15,849 bases of DNA, from NCBI GenBank assembly GCA_036654375.1, contig JAVVSD010000020.1, positions 1 through 15,849 on the forward strand, in the 5' to 3' direction. The notes under the pieces are model-generated. The model worked only from the letters and a program-made list of their open reading frames with translations. It ran no database searches and was not told the origin of the DNA. Positions within the stretch are counted from its first letter, which is position 1. Each line of letters starts with the position of its first letter. Below are positions 13,932 through 15,849 of this stretch, one piece after another. This DNA comes from RZYX01 sp036654375 (GTDB lineage: Bacteria; Bacillota; Clostridia; Oscillospirales; Acutalibacteraceae). The translations under genes and the position numbers were made by a program.

Positions 13932-14861
13932 TTGAATCCTTCTACAAGCACTAATCAAACCAAAATTCTTTTAGAAGCAGGTACTAATGAGATTGAGATA
14001 ATGGAATTTACCATTTCTGGTGAACTTTTTGGCATTAATGTCGCTAAAGTTCGTGAAATTATTAGGGCCCAAAAAATAAAAAAAATGCCAAACTCTAACC
14101 CGGTTGTTGAGGGTGTATTTAAGCCAAGAGAGGATATTATAACTGTTGTTGACCTTGGAAAATATCTTAACCTGTCAGAGTTTAAAAAAGATGGTCACGA
14201 TATTTTTATTGTCACCTATTTTAACAATCTTCACTTTGCCTTTCATGTTGAATCAGTTGTTGGAATTGACAGGATTTCATGGACCTCAATTAAAAAACCC
14301 GACAAGGCTATCTATGGTGGCAACGAAGGTGCCGCAACGGGAATTGCTGAGTTTCAAGACAGGCTCATAACCATTCTTGATTTTGAAAAAATTATTGCGG
14401 AGATAAGTCCTGAATCAAGCATACAGGTCGAAAGCATTAATGAATTAGGAAAAAGGTCGGACAGTGAAAAGACTATTTTAATTGCAGAAGACTCGATGTT
14501 GCTTGCAAAACTTATTATGGAAAGCCTACACAAGTCAGGGTATAAAAAAATTGTTAAAACAGAAAATGGACAAGAAGCATGGGATTTTTTACTTGAAGTG
14601 AAAAAATTAGGAGATAAAGTTAAAAATCATATTGACTGCATTGTTACTGATATTGAAATGCCCTTAATGGACGGGCATAGGTTGACCAAGCTTATTAAAG
14701 ATGATAGCGTGCTTAAAGAAATACCTGTTATTTTATTTTCATCATTAATTAGCAATGAAATGAGAGTTAAGGGAAAGCAGCTTGGTGCAGACGAGCAAAT
14801 ATCTAAACCGGAAATCGCAAATCTTGTTTCTGTTATTGATAGGCTAACGCAAACCAAATAA
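13932..14861 (+). CDS. cheV: CheV-type chemotaxis coupling protein (CheW domain plus receiver)
   Basis: Links chemoreceptors to CheA and, through phosphorylation, tunes the response. The 309-residue protein has a CheW domain at about 20-160 (MEFTISGELFGINVAKVREI at 24-43, VVEGVFKPREDIITVVDLGKYL) and a receiver domain at about 180-305: acidic pocket E186/D187 in IAEDSM, phosphoacceptor D240 in VTDIEMPLMDG, S270 and K292. All receiver key residues are present. The start is TTG at 13932 with AAGGGAGTG upstream. No other chemotaxis or flagellar gene is in the window, so partners must be elsewhere. A strong two-way terminator follows. Confidence 0.95.
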   Translation: MNPSTSTNQTKILLEAGTNEIEIMEFTISGELFGINVAKVREIIRAQKIKKMPNSNPVVEGVFKPREDIITVVDLGKYLNLSEFKKDGHDIFIVTYFNNLHFAFHVESVVGIDRISWTSIKKPDKAIYGGNEGAATGIAEFQDRLITILDFEKIIAEISPESSIQVESINELGKRSDSEKTILIAEDSMLLAKLIMESLHKSGYKKIVKTENGQEAWDFLLEVKKLGDKVKNHIDCIVTDIEMPLMDGHRLTKLIKDDSVLKEIPVILFSSLISNEMRVKGKQLGADEQISKPEIANLVSVIDRLTQTK

Positions 14862-14941
14862 CTTTAACCAACTGTAGACCATAACTAATTATAATTATTA
14901 AAGAGAAAAATGGTTTGTTTGTTTTTAAACATTGCTAATAT

Positions 14942-14980
14942 AAAATCTCCCATAGCTACTTGGCTATGAGAGATTTTTTT
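14942..14980. terminator. Two-way terminator between cheV and the DUF169 gene
   Basis: AAAATCTC and CATAGC (14942-14956) pair with GCTATG and GAGATTTT (14963-14977) with one mismatch and a six-base loop. A run of seven T follows on the plus strand, and the A-rich 5' arm gives T's on the minus strand. Confidence 0.88.
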
Positions 14981-14987
14981 ATTTAAA

Positions 14988-15707
14988 CTACAATCTTTCC
15001 TTGATTCTTTTCCATGCTCTTGTCTTAAAAAAGCATTCGTCAGCATTTGCAAGCATCTTAATATAATCATCATAACTGGCTGTAAAGCTAACAACATCCT
15101 TGTCAAAATGTGGTCGTGAAAAGATGTCAAGATTTCCAATGACAGCTCGGGGTGTTTTCGTTTTCAGCTCGCCAAAAGGAATTCTAAAAACCGATGCACA
15201 GCCTGATACAGCAGGTGCTATAACAGTGTCATACTCGCCATTATTAAAGTTAAAAAGAAAAGTAAGTGCCGCCAGCTGATCACTGTTTGCAAATAAAATA
15301 ACAACATCTGATTTAACATCATCTTCATATGGCTTGAGCGTAATAAACTTATGGCCTTGCAAAACATCTTGTGGCTGGTTGATTATCATTTTTTCAGCAA
15401 TTTCTGGAGATTTTTTCAACCTTTCGCCTAAAGGAAAGCCCTCGCCTGCACCAATGGATATAAAGTTTCCAAAACCGCCTGGCGTGTTTGGTACTCCATC
15501 TCTGAATCCACACCCAGTGGACGCTCCTCTGCACTTAAGCATATCGTTATGTATTACAACATTTTTGCCGCCAGTTGCTGCTTTAAGTGCAGTTAATATA
15601 CATTGTTCAAAGTCTTGTTCATAATTATCATGGCAATTGTCTGTAAGTGTAACCGAAACAGGTTTATATTTAAGGTTTAATTCTTGTATGAATTCATTGC
15701 TTTTCAT
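14988..15707 (-). CDS. DUF169 family protein, cysteine-containing, function unknown
   Basis: A 239-residue soluble-looking protein of the DUF169 family, whose role is not established. Diagnostic stretch is VSGCASVFRIPFGEL with C170, then AVIGNLDIFSR (about 188-198). Further cysteines are C25, C36, C59 and C66, the last two in LKCRGASTGCGF followed by a glycine-rich GVPNTPGGFGN. The Cys spacing suggests a possible metal or cofactor site, but this is inference. I choose ATG at 15707 with GGAGGCG just upstream; the in-frame GTG at 15737 lies in the promoter spacer. No signal peptide or membrane segment seen. It stands alone, convergent with cheV. Confidence 0.82.
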   Translation of the reverse strand: MKSNEFIQELNLKYKPVSVTLTDNCHDNYEQDFEQCILTALKAATGGKNVVIHNDMLKCRGASTGCGFRDGVPNTPGGFGNFISIGAGEGFPLGERLKKSPEIAEKMIINQPQDVLQGHKFITLKPYEDDVKSDVVILFANSDQLAALTFLFNFNNGEYDTVIAPAVSGCASVFRIPFGELKTKTPRAVIGNLDIFSRPHFDKDVVSFTASYDDYIKMLANADECFFKTRAWKRIKERL

Positions 15708-15726
15708 GCAATCGCCTCCAAATACA

Positions 15727-15755
15727 ATTATATCCACAACAATAAAAAATTACAA
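15727..15755 (-). promoter_or_regulatory. Promoter of the DUF169 gene
   Basis: Minus strand TTGTAA (15750-15755), 17-base spacer, TATAAT (15727-15732). Initiation near 15720 leaves only about 13 bases before the ATG, with the ribosome binding site at the very 5' end of the mRNA. Confidence 0.7.
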
Positions 15756-15761
15756 TAGAAA

Positions 15762-15783
15762 AGCAGATACCGAAGTATCTGCT
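15762..15783 (-). terminator. UUCG-loop terminator of a leftward transcript from beyond the window
   Basis: On the minus strand a nine-base perfect stem AGCAGATAC/GTATCTGCT is capped by a C(TTCG)G tetraloop and followed by TTTTCTATTG. It would end transcription entering from the right edge. Confidence 0.7.
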
Positions 15784-15849
15784 ATAATTATTGGTTTTTT
15801 GCACCCTAAAAACTGAACAAAGTGAAAGTAATAGTTTGGAAATTGCATT

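Noticed and set aside
15708..15737. GTG start giving a 249-residue DUF169 protein
   Set aside because: The GTG falls in the spacer of the predicted promoter, and GGAGG sits just before the ATG at 15707.
1..15849. CRISPR array, insertion sequence, prophage or toxin-antitoxin pair
   Set aside because: No regularly spaced repeats, transposase, integrase or toxin-like genes were seen on either strand.

Overview
The window looks like ordinary chromosome of a low-GC Gram-positive bacterium, most likely a clostridial (Eubacteriales) gut-type lineage. This rests on AT-rich intergenic DNA, strong AGGAGG-type ribosome binding sites, frequent TTG start codons, sigma-A-like promoters, a Firmicutes-type L10 leader, a solo CheV, a PduL-type phosphotransacylase, and clostridial variants of pyruvate kinase and GluRS. 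Species cannot be named from the sequence alone. There is no insertion sequence, phage, CRISPR array or defence system.

Layout, left to right. Positions 1-55 hold the 5' part of a tRNA-Arg(ACG) read leftwards, with its own promoter. A leftward pyruvate kinase and family-4 uracil-DNA glycosylase pair follows (190-2187). A divergent rightward PduL-like phosphate acyltransferase (2364-2936) comes next, then a two-way terminator. A leftward operon (7435 down to 3084) carries a small ArAE-type membrane protein, a GNAT acetyltransferase, GluRS and GlnRS, tightly coupled by short overlaps. To its right is the leftward ribosomal/translocase cluster rpmG-secE-nusG-rplK-rplA, then a fresh promoter with an L10 leader driving rplJ-rplL, ended by a strong terminator. 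rpmG (49 aa) is a short gene at 11191-11340.

From 11541 the strand switches: a MATE efflux transporter and a cytidylate-kinase-like P-loop protein form a rightward pair, followed by a 333-base AT-rich gap and a solo CheV (CheW plus receiver domain). A leftward DUF169 protein with several cysteines lies beyond a two-way terminator, and the right edge holds a leftward UUCG-loop terminator belonging to a transcript outside the window.

The most informative content is regulatory. Matching L1-binding-site-like RNA elements precede both rplK and rplA. An L10 leader with an attenuator-like hairpin precedes rplJ, which itself starts at TTG. The rpmG leader has competing pairings. rplL is cut off from rpoB, which normally follows it. 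I found no convincing new multi-gene system; the MATE/kinase pair and the GluRS/GlnRS operon are the gene-level items most worth a second look.
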